A program made the position numbers and the translations under genes. Source: Xenopus tropicalis (Eukaryota; Chordata; Amphibia; Anura; Pipidae). Taken from it: a DNA stretch of 64,000 nucleotides. Positions 1 to 12,059 of the stretch are shown here, one piece after another. The stretch covers positions 27,728,982-27,792,981 of the forward strand of contig NC_030681.2 in assembly GCF_000004195.4 (NCBI RefSeq), read 5' to 3'. The notes below the pieces were generated by a model. The model worked only from the letters and a program-made list of their open reading frames with translations, was not told where the DNA came from and ran no database searches. How positions within the stretch are numbered: the first letter of the stretch is position 1; each line of letters opens with the position of its first letter.

Positions 1-1630
1 GCAACTAATATCCCTGATATGCCATCCCACCAGCTAAAATGGTGGGATGGCATACGCATATCTCACCATATATATACATGTATGCCAGAGAGATTAGTCG
101 CCCACGACAAGATTTGACGCGCGGCAACTAATTTCCCCGTGTGCCACAGCCCTTAGAGTTACCCATTTCATAAATACTCTTCTAAAAATCCCATAGGAAT
201 GAAGCGTGGGTGAGTTTTTCTCTATTAAGCTCTTAACTCACATTTTAAAAAATCTGCCCCTATGTCTTAAGTCCATTTCAACTTCTTACAAGTGTGATTT
301 GTTTATCCACATTTTAAGTCTGTTGCAGGTGCCAGTATGTTTGAATATAGATATACATTTAGGGGCTTTAAACAAGAAAAAGATTGCAATAAGGTATACT
401 GGGGCATAGGCCAGGACTGGCAAGTTGTGGTTTCTGGCATATACCAGAGGGGCTGCTTTAAGATGCTATGGACAGTCACTATTTATTGGGCTGGTGGGCA
501 CTCCCAGTCCAGACCTGTTGGGGCACCATACACCTGCAATGCCGTGCCCTATGATGCATCCAAGTCCTGATCAAACCCCACCCTTTTGTCAGGAAGCCCC
601 ACCCATAACCCAGGTCCCGTGTTTTCAGGGCCAGATTTAAGAACAGGGTGCCCTGAGGCCGCCCCCTTTTGCTGCCCCGCATGCATGCGCGCCACTTAAC
701 TACATATAGAGCAGTGGGGCAGTGAGCGCTAAAGTTTCTGTGCTTCCTGTGCCCATTGCTCCGTATGGGAGCAAAATTCCAGTGTGGCATGTCGTTCCTA
801 AATTTGTGCTGCCTTAAGTCTGGTCCTTTGTGGTCTCACCACAAATCTGGGCCTGCATGTTTTGATTTGGTCCCTGAAATCCAGCTTTTTACTTTCCGAA
901 AACTGTAGGTTTGCTATACATACTCCTGATAGAGGATGCTATGTATGTAAAGGCTTTTCCTGCTGAAAGTGAGGAAACATGATTTTGCTTGATCATTTGT
1001 ATTGTTTTTTTCCCAGTTTCTTTGACATTGCATTGAGTATCCCTTGGGCTCAGGCACATTTTTAGCTTTTATAAGGTATATGTGGGTGTCAGAAATGCAA
1101 TCACTCCTACCAGCACATTGTTATATTTTACTTTACACCATTTCTCCATTATAAATCAATATTGCCCAGGTATCTATGGGTCTGTGTGGGTTCCCCGTGA
1201 GTGTTATGGTCCCCCCACAGTACAAAAATATACAGGCATGTTAACTGGTAACTGATGAAATTGGCCCTTGTGTGTGTGAATAGTCAGTGTGTGCCCCCAA
1301 TAGAAAGAGACGGATGAGATGGATGAACAGTCTGTCTTCAGTTCTGCAGTATATGTCAGTGAGTTTTCCCATTACAATAGTGTGAATGAGTGTGCAAGAA
1401 ACACAGCTGTTCATCCAAGATTGGTTGCATTATGTTGGACATCGTAAGATGGTATGTTGTTTGCTTTTTGTCTCTCTTTTATTATTATTTCCCTGTGCTA
1501 GTTTTATCCTTTACAGCTGAATCCTATACAACCAGTTGTTAATTCTGTATTCTTGTTTTCAGGATGTTTTTTTAGTATAATATAGCTCCACCTGTATTCA
1601 TCATTTTCATCTTGCTGTTTCCCATTACAG
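1..1630 (+). other. upstream sptlc3 intron (partial)
   Basis: Sequence before exon A is intronic by position. Bases 1-170 hold a hairpin-rich MITE fragment: 14-bp arms at 19-32 and 40-53 around a 7-nt loop. Bases 170-270 resemble one end of the element at 33227-33410. Bases 400-860 carry old palindromic repeats with GGACTGG and CCACAAATCTGG ends. Nothing was seen in 870-1600. Confidence 0.6.
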
Positions 1631-1724
1631 GGCTGCCTTATATTAAGCGATGAGCTGAACCATACTTCTTTGATACTTGGCGCAAGGCTGTCTGGAGCAA
1701 CAATACGAATTTTCAAACACAACA
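1631..1724 (+). CDS. sptlc3: sptlc3 exon A (first in window)
   Basis: The exon follows a CAG acceptor at 1628-1630 and ends before GTGAGT at 1725. It holds 31 codons plus one base, opening in phase 0 with [13 protein letters not shown] and closing with ATIRIFKHN. This stretch is strongly conserved in the large PLP domain of SPTLC2/3. Asparagine 32 is split across the intron (A + AT). T in DELNHT agrees with SPTLC3 rather than SPTLC2. The open frame continues past the donor into intron and is not coding there. Confidence 0.95.
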
Positions 1725-1751
1725 GTGAGTGCTGTTATGATTCCACTATAA

Positions 1752-3131
1752 CAGGGGTCTGCAACCTTTTGGGTCGGAAGAGCCAAAAATTACATTTTAT
1801 TAAATTTCAAATTTTTAAAGAGCCACAAAATTTTTTCTTGATCAATGATCAATATATTACTTAAAAACCACTTGTCCACACACGGGCATAGTGGAACCAA
1901 TCATTACACATGTCTCAATTCAAAGAGACAGCGTAAAAAATAGTTAAATTGGTGGACATGTAGAGGGGAGAGAGGGGGAAGGAGAGAGAACAGCAATCAG
2001 GGGAACAAGGACTATTAAAGGAACAGTAACACTAAAAAATAAAAATGTTTTAAAATAATTAAAATATAATGTACTGTTGCCCTGCACTGGTAAAAGTTGC
2101 GTGTTTGCTACAGAAAGACTACTATAGTTAATAGAAATAGCTGCTGTGTAGCCATGGGGGCAGCCATTTAAATTGAAAAAAGGAGAAAAGGCACAGGTTA
2201 CATAAGACGATACCAGATAAACTGTGTAGAATACAATGGGAATCTGCTACTTATCTGTTATCTGCTTAGTAACCTGTGCCTTTTCTCCTTTTTTCAATTT
2301 AAATGGCTGCCCCCATGGCTACACAGCAGAGTATTTATATAAACTGCAGTAGTGTTTATGAAGAAAACACACAACTTTTACCAGTGCAGAGAAATAGAAT
2401 ATAATATATTAATTCTTTTTATACACTTTCATTTTTTGGTGTTACTGTTCCTTTAATGACCATACATCAATAATCCAACTATCACCTTTATTCGGTCATT
2501 CATGGGAATCAAATTCCTTAGTGTGGATGCCCTGTGTATTATTTATGATAAATACACTGACTTAAGCTCTCAAATTATCCTGTGTTCTCTGCCAGATAAT
2601 ATTGCAAACCAGGCAAAATCAATTAATCATTTTAGCAAGGTAAATCGAGGGTTACGTGTAGCGATCTGGTCACAGCGTCCTCAGCGGCACTCTTAACATC
2701 AAGTATATACCATACATCAAGTGTGTCAATATTACTATAGAGGCGCTTACTCACAAATCAGCGCTCCTAATACCGCGCCGCCACTACCAACTGTGCATGG
2801 CCCGTACCAACGCCCACCCCCTCACTTGCATTCCATGTGCAGAGCCTGAGCGCTCCCTTAAATTGGCCAGCCAACGGCGTCGGAAGCTACGAATCTTCCG
2901 ATGGACTGACGACAGTGACGACGCGTGTCACGGGGGAGGGGTGTGGTGAAAAGCGAGTACAAGTGGCTGAGAGATAGAGTCGGTGCCTAATCCTCGTTAA
3001 TCAATTCAGAACGATTTGTAAATGTTTTTTTTTTTATAAAATAAATAATATTTATGTATGGAACTAAAGAGCCGCAGCTTCACATCCAAAGAGCCGCATG
3101 TGGCTCGCGAGCCGCAGGTTGCAGACCCCTG
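1752..3131. mobile_element. non-autonomous hAT element with 8-bp TSD
   Basis: The terminal inverted repeat CAGGGGTCTGCAACCT (16 bp) is exact at both ends. It is flanked by perfect 8-bp duplications CACTATAA at 1744-1751 and 3132-3139. An 8-bp duplication and CAG..CTG ends are typical of hAT. No transposase frame is visible. It is split by a T2 MITE at 2015-2456. Confidence 0.92.
2015..2456. mobile_element. T2/Kolobok-type MITE inserted in hAT element
   Basis: The element has TTAA at both edges and inverted termini TTAAAGGAACAGTAACAC. Internal 61-bp arms (2141-2201 and 2269-2329) are perfect reverse complements around a 67-nt loop, so the RNA would fold into one long hairpin. TTAAAGGRR ends with a TTAA target define Xenopus T2 MITEs, which are linked to the Kolobok superfamily. 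Confidence 0.88.
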
Positions 3132-4309
3132 CACTATAACAATAGAACCTTCCCACCGCTATGAGATTTAAACATTGAGTTTATACCTAACTGCTTTACT
3201 TTCCTGGTGTGCATATTTTTTTTTTAATGGTATATTGAGCGTTTTTTTTATGCTTGTGGGATCGGGGGTCCTTGTCCGCTGTCTTAACAAAGATAAAAGC
3301 AGGTGGGGCAAAGGTTACATTCTCCTGATTTGTACATTATTGTTAATTGTGGGTAAGCTTTGCTGCATGGTGCATGGCCCCATGCTCTGTGTAAAATGGA
3401 CACAAAAAGAATTCCACTTGCTGTTGATGATTCACTCAAGACATTTATTAAAGTGCATTCATCACATTCCTTCAAAGTTAAAAATTATGAAATCATATTA
3501 AGGGCACGTCCTAAGCAAACGGCAGGCCCTTCCGCATCGACTGTACAAATATTTGCGTAATTGGCATTTGGAAGGAGAAGTGAGCTTTGTGCTTGGGTGG
3601 AATTGATCCGTAATGCTTTGCTGTACATAGTTACAAGACACTGGGTAAAGGATTCTTGCCTTTAATTGGCCTTCAAATTCATCTTAAATATGGGTACATT
3701 AACAATATCTTAACTCCCCTCCCACCACAGGAATGTTTTTATTTTTTGCATGATTTTTTTTTTAGTATAAACAGAATAGTAGCATTGTACTGCATACAGC
3801 CAGTAACTGAGCTGGCAGACGTGACCCTAAGCCAAGGCACAACTTGGAATTACCTATTACTAAAACAAACTCTTTTAAGAATTCCCCTTGCCTGCAATCT
3901 TGGGTAAGATAATATATTTTGTACATATATACTCATAGCGGATATCAGGCTACTATCTATGCGAGGCCCGCTATAATACTGGATTCCCCTGAAGTCAGCT
4001 GTGGTGAAGAGGCAGCTAATATGTGCACAGTGGTGGCACCCAGTGGTGCCTGGGGCAGTGTTATAATCCCTTACCTGTACACTACGTTGCTCTCTTATAC
4101 ACATATGTATATTGTGAGACTCCAGCTAGCTAAGCAAGACTCCTTGCTAAACTGGACAAAGGCACAAAAGAGTCTAGCAGATTACTCTCTGTACATATTT
4201 AGAATGTTGTAGGAGTAGCTGGTAGGGGCCAGAGAGGAAGCAGAGGAAAGGGATGTGGGTGTATATTGCAGCATACTATAGCTGTATAGTACTTGTAGTG
4301 CTTGTACTT

Positions 4310-5082
4310 CTGGAAATACCCAGCAACCATATGACATATTACCCAATATAATTTGTTGTTATTTTAATTTAAAGGAGAAGTAAACCCTAAAAAAAAATGT
4401 AGGTAGAAATTCCAGATTTTATATCCTGGACTTACTGCACAAGCCTAAAGTTGTAGAATCTCTATAACAATAATAATTTGTTACTTTAAAGTTGAGCAAA
4501 TGAGGTCACCATCCGAGTATACATGATCAGTGTGGTCTGGGCAGCTGTTGAGAAGCTAAGCTTTGGGGCCATCATAAATTATCAAGCAGAAAAAGAAGAG
4601 AAGGCTAAATCACTGTGGGGTGCCAAACATTAGGCACCTCCCCAGTGATTGTTATCGCTTACCTGATACCGTGAATTTTATATTCTATATATACAGTCAG
4701 TGTATTGTGGGTCCCTAAGCTCAGTAACTGACAGCAGCACAGAGCATGTGCAGGGAATCAGCAGAAAAAAGATCTATTATCTTAATATCTTAATAACCCC
4801 CTGTTTGTATAAATGTATTCTACTGTACAGCGCTGCGTACATAAGGAGCGCTTTAAAAATAAAGATATACATTCATACAAAAAAGGCAGAGAGCTACTGG
4901 GGGTATCTTTGGGGGCACAGATCTTCTCTGCTATAGGGTTATGGTTGCCTTGGGCTGGTACAGAATCTCAAAACATAATGTGCAGCATTTTATTTGTTAA
5001 GCTTCATTTCTTCTTTAATAGCTGGAAATACCCTGCAACCACATGACCTATTACCCCAGATATTTTGTCAATTTAATTTAAT
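4310..5082. repeat. TTAAAGGAGAAG element between diverged direct repeats
   Basis: About 60 bp beginning CTGGAAATACCC occur at 4310-4372 and again at 5022-5082. Between them is a TTTAAAGGAGAAG-headed element ending near CTTCTTTAA at 5018. The inner part 4680-4980 recurs in opposite orientation at 48640-48840. Confidence 0.6.
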
Positions 5083-5480
5083 GGCAATCATTAAGAACTC
5101 CTTAAGTTCCAGCTTGCTCCTTCTTACATTAAAATATTTAACCATGTAAATGTTAAACAAAATACATGAGCAGAATGGGTCAAAACTGACCCTTGCAGTG
5201 CAGTGTGAGTGCAGTGGCCCAGTCGAAGGTCACCATGCACCACAATTGACAATTCCTGTCACACTGACAATTTCATGGTGCCCTGCTCTCCTTTAGCAGA
5301 GGTACATCTGAGATTTCAGAGTGGGGCAATGTACAACCAAGCAATGGCAGTAGGCTGGGGAAAGCAGTCTCACATATGGCTTCTCTATGCACTGTATCAT
5401 TTTGAGCTCCTCCAGCAATAGATTGGAATGCTCCCTCTAGAGAGCACAATGTGCCTCCTTGCCCTGGGAGGGGAAATCCT

Positions 5481-5923
5481 TTAAAGGAACAGTAACACTA
5501 AAAAATAAAAATGTTTTAAAATAATTAAAATATAATGTACTGTTGCCCTGCACTGGTAAAAGTTGTGTGTTTGCTTCAGAAAGACTACTGTACTTAATAG
5601 AAATAGCTGTTGTGTAGCAATGGGGGCATCCATTTAAATTGAAAAAAGGAGAAAAGGCACAGGTTACATAAGAAGATAACAGACAAACTGTGTAGAATAC
5701 AATGGGAGTCTATGCTACTTATCTGCTATCTGCTTAGTAACCTGTGCCTTTTCTCCTTTTTTCAATTTAAATGGCTGCCCCCATGGCTACACAACAGCTA
5801 TTTCTATTAACTACAGTAGTCTTTCTGAAGCAAACACACAACTTTTACCAGTGCAGGGCAATAGTACATTATATTTTAATTATTTTTATACACTTTAATT
5901 TTTTGGTGTTACTGTTCCTTTAA
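5481..5923. mobile_element. T2/Kolobok-type MITE
   Basis: This is the same family as 2015-2456: TTAA edges, TTAAAGGAACAGTAACAC ends, and arms containing GCCATTTAAATTGAAAAAAGG-like sequence. The arms have accumulated mismatches (GCAATGGGGGCATCC against GGATGCCCCCATTGC-type partners). The length, 443 bp, nearly equals the first copy. Confidence 0.88.
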
Positions 5924-7299
5924 TGTTCATCAGTTTTGTACATTTTTAATAAATAGTTCTGCAAGTCTTTCCTTTTAAATAAGGCTGGCTGCTTTCTCAG
6001 AATATGTTGTTAATTCAGCATATTAACCCCACTGAAAAAAAATTATTAGATCATGTTGTCAAAGGAAAAACCACGTGAGGTGGGACATTGTGGTCAAGAT
6101 CTTTTATCTCTTCTTCCTCCCTATCCCTTTCTTTATATGGAACAGATTATTGGGGAATACCTTTCTTTATTCTAACCTTTCTATAGATATTTTAGCTGAT
6201 TACTCCCTGATGGTTCCAGTCTCTTTTAATAAAAACAAACTTGGTTTATGTAAGAAATGTGTGACGGAATGTAGCGCTCATCCCCTTGTTGCCCTTTAAA
6301 CTCTGTGCGATATTTAACTTTTGGGCCCCTGGTGAGAATTTCCCAAAACTCTTGCTGTGCCCCTTTAAGATGTGGTATAATTTACTAGTTCTGCAAATAT
6401 TTCCTTTTCCCTCCTCCTTTATTTTCTCATTTCGATCAAAGAATTCACTTTGAAACTTAACTTCTGTTTTCTGAGATAATATTTTCAAGGGGGGTGGGCG
6501 ATTCTTAAAAATGTCTTTCATTGTCAGTATTCTAAGAGGGTGTTTTAATTTCCACGTGTGACCTTTTTTTGTTTGTTTTTCGAGCTGGTTCAGCTAATAT
6601 TTACCCCGTGTGGCAGTAAAGCACAAATTACTAGCACTGTAAATGACCCTGACATAAGTATTTACATGCGTTTCAAATGACCCCCACCAACTATGAGCAT
6701 TTTATGTGACCCATCCTGACCTGCAGTTATTTTAGTAGCTGTGTATGTGTAATGTCATTGTTTGGGGGGGATCTCTCACATGGGTTTTAAGGCTTTTGCT
6801 GTTTTGCTTGGCTGCTAAAATAACCACCACAACATAATGTAGAGAGCTACCATAAGCCGCCTCTCACCTTTTATTGAATGGAGAATATGTTGAAGTTTTG
6901 GTTTTGTGTTTTATTCTCCTTTTTAAAGCACTGGTTTCTATTCCCTTTATCCGCCTGGTTTGTTGCATCTCCTCTGTTCTGCGTTTTCATTTTGTGAATT
7001 TTGCAACTGTGACTTTCTTTCTAATTAACTTTTCTTTTGTACCCTTGTATAACCCTTTATTACTTTTAGATTTTAAATTATCTTCTCTTTTTCATCTCTT
7101 CTTTTCTGTCACCCTCATGCGCTGCTTTCTATTCTGCCCATTTTTTATATGCCCTTTGTCCCTTGATATTGCTTTGTATCTTTTTTCAGTCAAAAGTGAT
7201 TTAGTAGTGATAAGCGAAACTGGCAAATTCACAGAAAAAATTGGGAAGTGGTGGAAAAATCAGGAAATAGCAACGTTTTGCTAGAGTGCATTGGGGTCA

Positions 7300-7690
7300 A
7301 TGGGAAGGCAAAATTACATTGCAGTTAAGGTGTTTTTAGCTCTGCAGTAGCATATACATTTCCCAACCCTGTCAAAAAGCTCCTTTCCACTATACTATTT
7401 ATTTTCTTCATAGATAAAAAGGCTTCAGTTTGCCAATTTCTTTCAAACACAGCATCCGAACAGCTCTATAGGTAGACAGATAAAAGATCCCTGTTTCTTT
7501 GTTTATTTAATGTAAAGGGCTGTGTAATTTGTAGGCGCTCTATAAATAAATTATGATAAATGATGAAAGATAAATAGATGATAGATAGATGATAGACAGA
7601 TCGATAGATAGATAGATGGATAGAGGGAGGGCTGGGGAGGGCTCTGATCCCATTGGTTGCTGTGGAAGGCAAGAAGAACAGCACAGGGGT
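7300..7690. repeat. interspersed repeat with GATA-type microsatellite
   Basis: Sequence from GGCAAAATTACATTGC to GGAGGGCTCTGATC..GGTTG parallels 62515-62750, so both are copies of one family. This copy has gained a GATA/GACA tetranucleotide tract at 7560-7626 inside it. Confidence 0.6.
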
Positions 7691-8695
7691 AATTTACAAT
7701 GCCCTACAGTGTTCAAAGTGCAAAACAAGCCCTCAGTCAGGCATTTTTTTGCACTTTGCACACTGAATGGAGCATATGATGGATGGCCAAAAAAGGAGCT
7801 CATAGACCTGAAGTATGTCCTGACTGCATTAGTTGGCACTGAATCTAAGAGCGACAGACCAGGGTAGGCCCATAAGTTTTTGATCAGACTCTCGGCGCAG
7901 AAACGAGCAACCCCTGGGAGCTGATTGTAAAGCTTTTATGAATGGGCACATATATCAAAGCATTTGTCAAATTTGCCAATTAGTAACTCTAACAAAATCC
8001 TGCTCTAAACTGCTCTAGTAATACATAAAACTTGTCCATATTCTTCCTCTGATTCACCCACAAATACATAATAAAAACAAAGGCGATCGGGCATAGTATA
8101 ACCGGAAGAGTTTTGTGTCGTCCTTCTCAGTCCTAAACCGAAAGTCATCACATGGCAGATTTAAAATCAGTGCTTTAAAGCAATGTAACGGGGGTCATTT
8201 CAACAGAAATTGCCTTATGCAAAGTGAAAAAACATATGATTTAACCCGTAAGATGCAAATATTTATTGAACGATTCTGCAATTTAGCGCTAGACTAAACT
8301 TACAGTGAAAACTAAGAGCAGAGTAACTCTCCTGGAATGACATTGCTGCAAAGGCTCCAGGCGACACTGAAACCAGCCCTTTTAGAATACTTATCACGCT
8401 CTTACAGATAAACTGCAGTATCTTGGAGCACATTACACTTATGCTCACTAAGACCTGAAGGAGTGAAGGGTCAGATTAATGGCCTGGAATTCAGAAATTA
8501 TAGTAGCATGTGATGGGTGCTGCCAAATGTTTGCATAGGCCATGCCCACTTTTAAAGACCACACACAGTTTTAAAGACCTCACCCACTACAGGTTTTTAA
8601 CACTCTTTGCTCGCCCACAGCATGAAAGGCCAGTGGAACCACCATGCAATTGCACAGTATATTCCTCTGCAGTGGCACAGAGAAACCCCTAGCAT

Positions 8696-9235
8696 CAAGT
8701 GGCACAGCATACACCCAGTATTAAGTGTCACTGTGGCATATATTTCCCATCAAGTGGCACAGCATACACCCAGTATTAAGTGTCACTGTGGCATATATTC
8801 CCCATCAAGTGGCACAGCATACACCCAGTATTAAGTGTCACTGTGGCATATATTTCCCATCAAGTGGCACAGCATACCCCCAGTATTAAGTGTCACTGTG
8901 GCATATATTTCCCATCAAGTGGCACAGCATACCCCCAGTATTATGTGTCACTGTGGCATACATTCCCCATCAAGTGGCACAGCATACACCCAGTATTAAG
9001 TGTCACTGTGGCATATATTTCCCATCAAGTGGCACAGCATACCCCCAGTATTAAGTGTCACTGTGGCATATATTTCCCATCAAGTGGCACAGCATACGCC
9101 CGGTATTAAGTGTCACTGTGGCATATATTCCCCATCAAGTGGCACAGCATACCCCCAGTATTATGTGTCACTGTGGCATATATTTTACATCAAGTGGTAT
9201 AGCATTCCCCCCAGCATCAAGTAATATACCATAAC
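8696..9235. repeat. 55-bp minisatellite, about nine copies
   Basis: CAAGTGGCACAGCATAC recurs exactly every 55 bp from 8696 to 9191. Copies differ by a few bases (ACACC/ACCCC, TTTCCC/TTCCCC, TTAAG/TTATG). Forward open frames of up to about 109 codons cross it, but they are by-products of the repeat. Confidence 0.9.
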
Positions 9236-9372
9236 CCATAGTCACGCAGTGAGTAGCATTTTGCAATGCTGGGATTTTGACTTGGAATCTAGCTTGGGCA
9301 CTATTTGCAAGGAGTTTGTATGTTCCCCCTGTGTCTGTGTGGGTTTATTCTGGCTACTCTGGATTCCTCTCA

Positions 9373-9840
9373 CCAGGGCTGCTCCTGCCATAAATCAAGG
9401 TGAGAACATTGTCCCAGGAGGCAGGGAATGGCTAGTTACCAGGGTTGACAAAAATCTGCTTCTGGTAACTTTAAGTTTTCATTTTTTTTTTAAATGTAAA
9501 TTCAGCTCTGCTAGTGCAGCGAGTGCTATTGTGGGAGAGACGGGCGGCATTGGGGCTGCTGCCTCAGGTGGCAGTAGCCATGGAAATGCCGCTGCCTCCC
9601 ACACTACAAGCAGGTTCATTGGCTCCTGATTAAATGACCCTAGTAAGGGTGAATGTGAGAGGGACCTTAGACTGTAAGCTTGTAAGCAACCCAACCCCTC
9701 CCCACTGCATTCGCACCAATTGCATACACTGTCTGGATATCAGATGGGACAAAACTAGGGGATGGCAGGCAAAAGAGGTGCCCCTCACTGTTGCACCTCA
9801 GGCATGTGCCTTTTACGCCTGCCCATAGTTCCAGCCCTGA
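9373..9840. repeat. old interspersed repeat (TTCCAGCCCTG end)
   Basis: The segment with GTTACCAGGGTTGACAAAAAT and CTTCTGGTAACTT is matched at 36870-37130, and its right end AGTTCCAGCCCTG matches the family seen at 62455. The family is unnamed to me. Open frames here are chance. Confidence 0.5.
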
Positions 9841-9899
9841 CCATATTAGGATGTTTTTATATATGTTCAAATACTCATATAAAATGAAGGATTATTATT

Positions 9900-10140
9900 A
9901 TACATGTAGGCAATCTGTTGTCTGGAAATTCAATATTCAGAAAGCTCAGTGCTACGGGACCGTCATCTCCCATGGAGTCATAGGAGTTGGCTGTCCCGTA
10001 GCACTGAGCTTTCTGAATATTGAATCCATTATACAAAATACTTGTAATTTTTGTAAAATGGTTTCTTTTTTTTCTGTAAAAAAAAAACCCAATACCTTGT
10101 TATTCATAACTATATTGGTAACTAAGCTATAAAAATCCAA
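9900..10140. repeat. diverged MITE copy with perfect 33-bp hairpin
   Basis: The sequence resembles one half of the ACAGGTATGGGATC family (CATCTCCCATGGAGTC, TTTTCTGTAA, CTTGTTATTCATAAC). It contains arms at 9928-9960 and 9993-10025 that are exact reverse complements with a 32-nt spacer. Confidence 0.7.
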
Positions 10141-10148
10141 AATGGTGC

Positions 10149-10918
10149 TACAGGTATGGGATCTGTTATGCTCAGGACCCGGGGTATTCTGGATAAGGGA
10201 TCTTTCCGTAATTTGGATCTCCGTAACTTAAGTCTGCTAAAAATCATTTAAAAATTGAACAAACCCAATAGGCTTGTTTTGCCTCCAATAAGAATTAATT
10301 ATATCTTAGTTGGATCAAATACAGGTACTGTTTTATTATTACAGAGAAAAGGGAATCATTTAACCATTAAATAAACCCAATAGGGCTGTTCTGCCCCAAT
10401 AAGGGTTAATTATATCTTAGTTGGGATCAAGTACAGGTACTGTTTTATTATTACAGAGAAAAGGGAATCATTTAACCATGAAATAAACCCAATAGGACTG
10501 TTCTGCCCCAATAAGGGTTAATTATATCTTAGTTGGGATCAAGTACAGGTACTGTTTTATTATTACAGAGAAAAGGGAATCATTTAACCATGAAATAAAC
10601 CCAATAGGACTGTTCTGCCCCAATAAGGGTTAATTATATCTTAGTTGGGATCAAGTACAGGTACTGTTTTATTATTACAGAGAAAAGGGAATCATTTAAC
10701 CATGAAATAAACCCAATAGGACTGTTCTGCCCCAATAAGGGTTAATTATATCTTAGTTGGGATCAAGTACAGGTACTGTTTTATTATTACAGAGAAAAAG
10801 GAAATGATTTTTAAAAATTAGAATTATTTGCTTATAATGGAGTCTATGGGAGATGGTCTTTCCGTAATTTGGAACTTTCTGGATAATGGGTTTTCGGATA
10901 AGGGATCCCATACCTGTA
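10149..10918. mobile_element. ACAGGTATGGGATC MITE with internal tandem array
   Basis: The left end TACAGGTATGGGATC and the right end GATCCCATACCTGTA are exact inverted repeats. Usual members of this very common Xenopus family are about 240-450 bp. This one is 770 bp because a 112-bp internal segment is repeated about five times. Confidence 0.85.
10245..10800. repeat. 112-bp tandem repeat, about five copies
   Basis: The TGTTCTGCC landmark recurs at 112-bp steps (10275, 10387, 10499, 10611, 10723). Copy 1 is diverged (TGTTTTGCCTCC), while copies 3-5 are almost identical. Each unit contains CAAGTACAGGTACTG, itself a near-palindrome resembling the MITE end. Confidence 0.9.
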
Positions 10919-11744
10919 CAACAAAACTATTGGGTTTAATTAAAGGATACATTTTTTTTAGCAGACAAGGTATGATTATCCAAATTATGAAAAGATCCAC
11001 AAAACCACAGGTCCCAAGTTTTCCAGGTAATAGATCCTATACCGGTACCTCTTAAACAGAGTGCCTTTAACATACATATAATTAGTGTATCCTATTTAAA
11101 CACATTTGATGACCTATATTTTTTAAAAATTTTAAAAAACTTTGTAAGCCTAGCACATTTTCCTTTACAAACCCCAGAAGATCATTTCACTACTTGTTTT
11201 GTAAGAGCTGCTGGGTGCCCAGTGCTTCTCCCATCCCTGCGTTAATAAATCACTAAGCATGCTCAAGGGAAAAAGCGCAATCACACGTGTCTGGTCATTC
11301 ATTAAAATGTGGTGTGGCCCTGATGCTTTAAAAAGCTCAGAAAGAAAGACTGCTTTACATGGGTGGGGAGGCCAGTCAGTCATTCTGTTACAGATCAGCT
11401 GGAATCAGGAGACAATGTAGTCAGTAAATGTATTCCCCGACTGCTTCATATATCAGTGAGCCCGGGCAGCAGTGCTGTAATGTGTGGCACTTATATATCT
11501 GCCCAGTGCCCTGTGATGCAGCCTCTCCTCCAGTCCGTACGGTACCATTGCGCAACGTCGCTGGGATGATGACCTGCACACTGGAACCGGCTCTGTTATC
11601 AGTGACTGATGTCACAATCAGCAGCCTTGACCTTTTTCTTAAGCTGACTTTTTTTTATCAAGCAAACATGCAGGGAGCAGTGCAGCGCAGAGGTATCCTT
11701 GGGCTATCACATTGTGAAGGTTGATTAGTAGCCCTGCAATTAAA

Positions 11745-11975
11745 ATCCTCTAGTGGTGGCCACTAAGCTCCTATCAATGCTTTCCTACCAGAAACAATCA
11801 CCAGTAGGAAACAATATATGTTGCTTCGACTTTCCAAATTCACCCAAAGTTTTCTTGTGAGGCAACTTCAGGAGACTTTGGAAAGCTAAAGCAACACATA
11901 TTCTTTACTACTGGAGATTTCCATTCTTGCCGGTAGGAAAGCATTTAAGGAGACTAGTCGCTACTGCTACAGAAG
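11745..11975. repeat. palindromic MITE (GGAAAGC / CTTTCC arms)
   Basis: Left-arm segments GCTTTCCTACC and GTTGCTTCGACTTTCCAAA pair with TTTGGAAAGCTAAAGCAAC and CCGGTAGGAAAGC further right. The outer ends resemble the CGACTAAT family seen at 1-170. Confidence 0.55.
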
Positions 11976-12059
11976 ATTAAGCATGGAGGGACTAAGCTCC
12001 TTGTTTGTCATTGGCCTATAGGAAATCATAATATACTGATAATGATCTAGAATAGTGTT

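Noticed and set aside
6874..7284. 136-codon plus-strand frame rich in F and L
   Set aside because: It comes from a pyrimidine-rich tract that encodes hydrophobic residues by composition; no start context or homology.
8696..9235. Possible CRISPR-like direct repeats
   Set aside because: Units are contiguous with no unique spacers, and the host is a vertebrate; it is a minisatellite.
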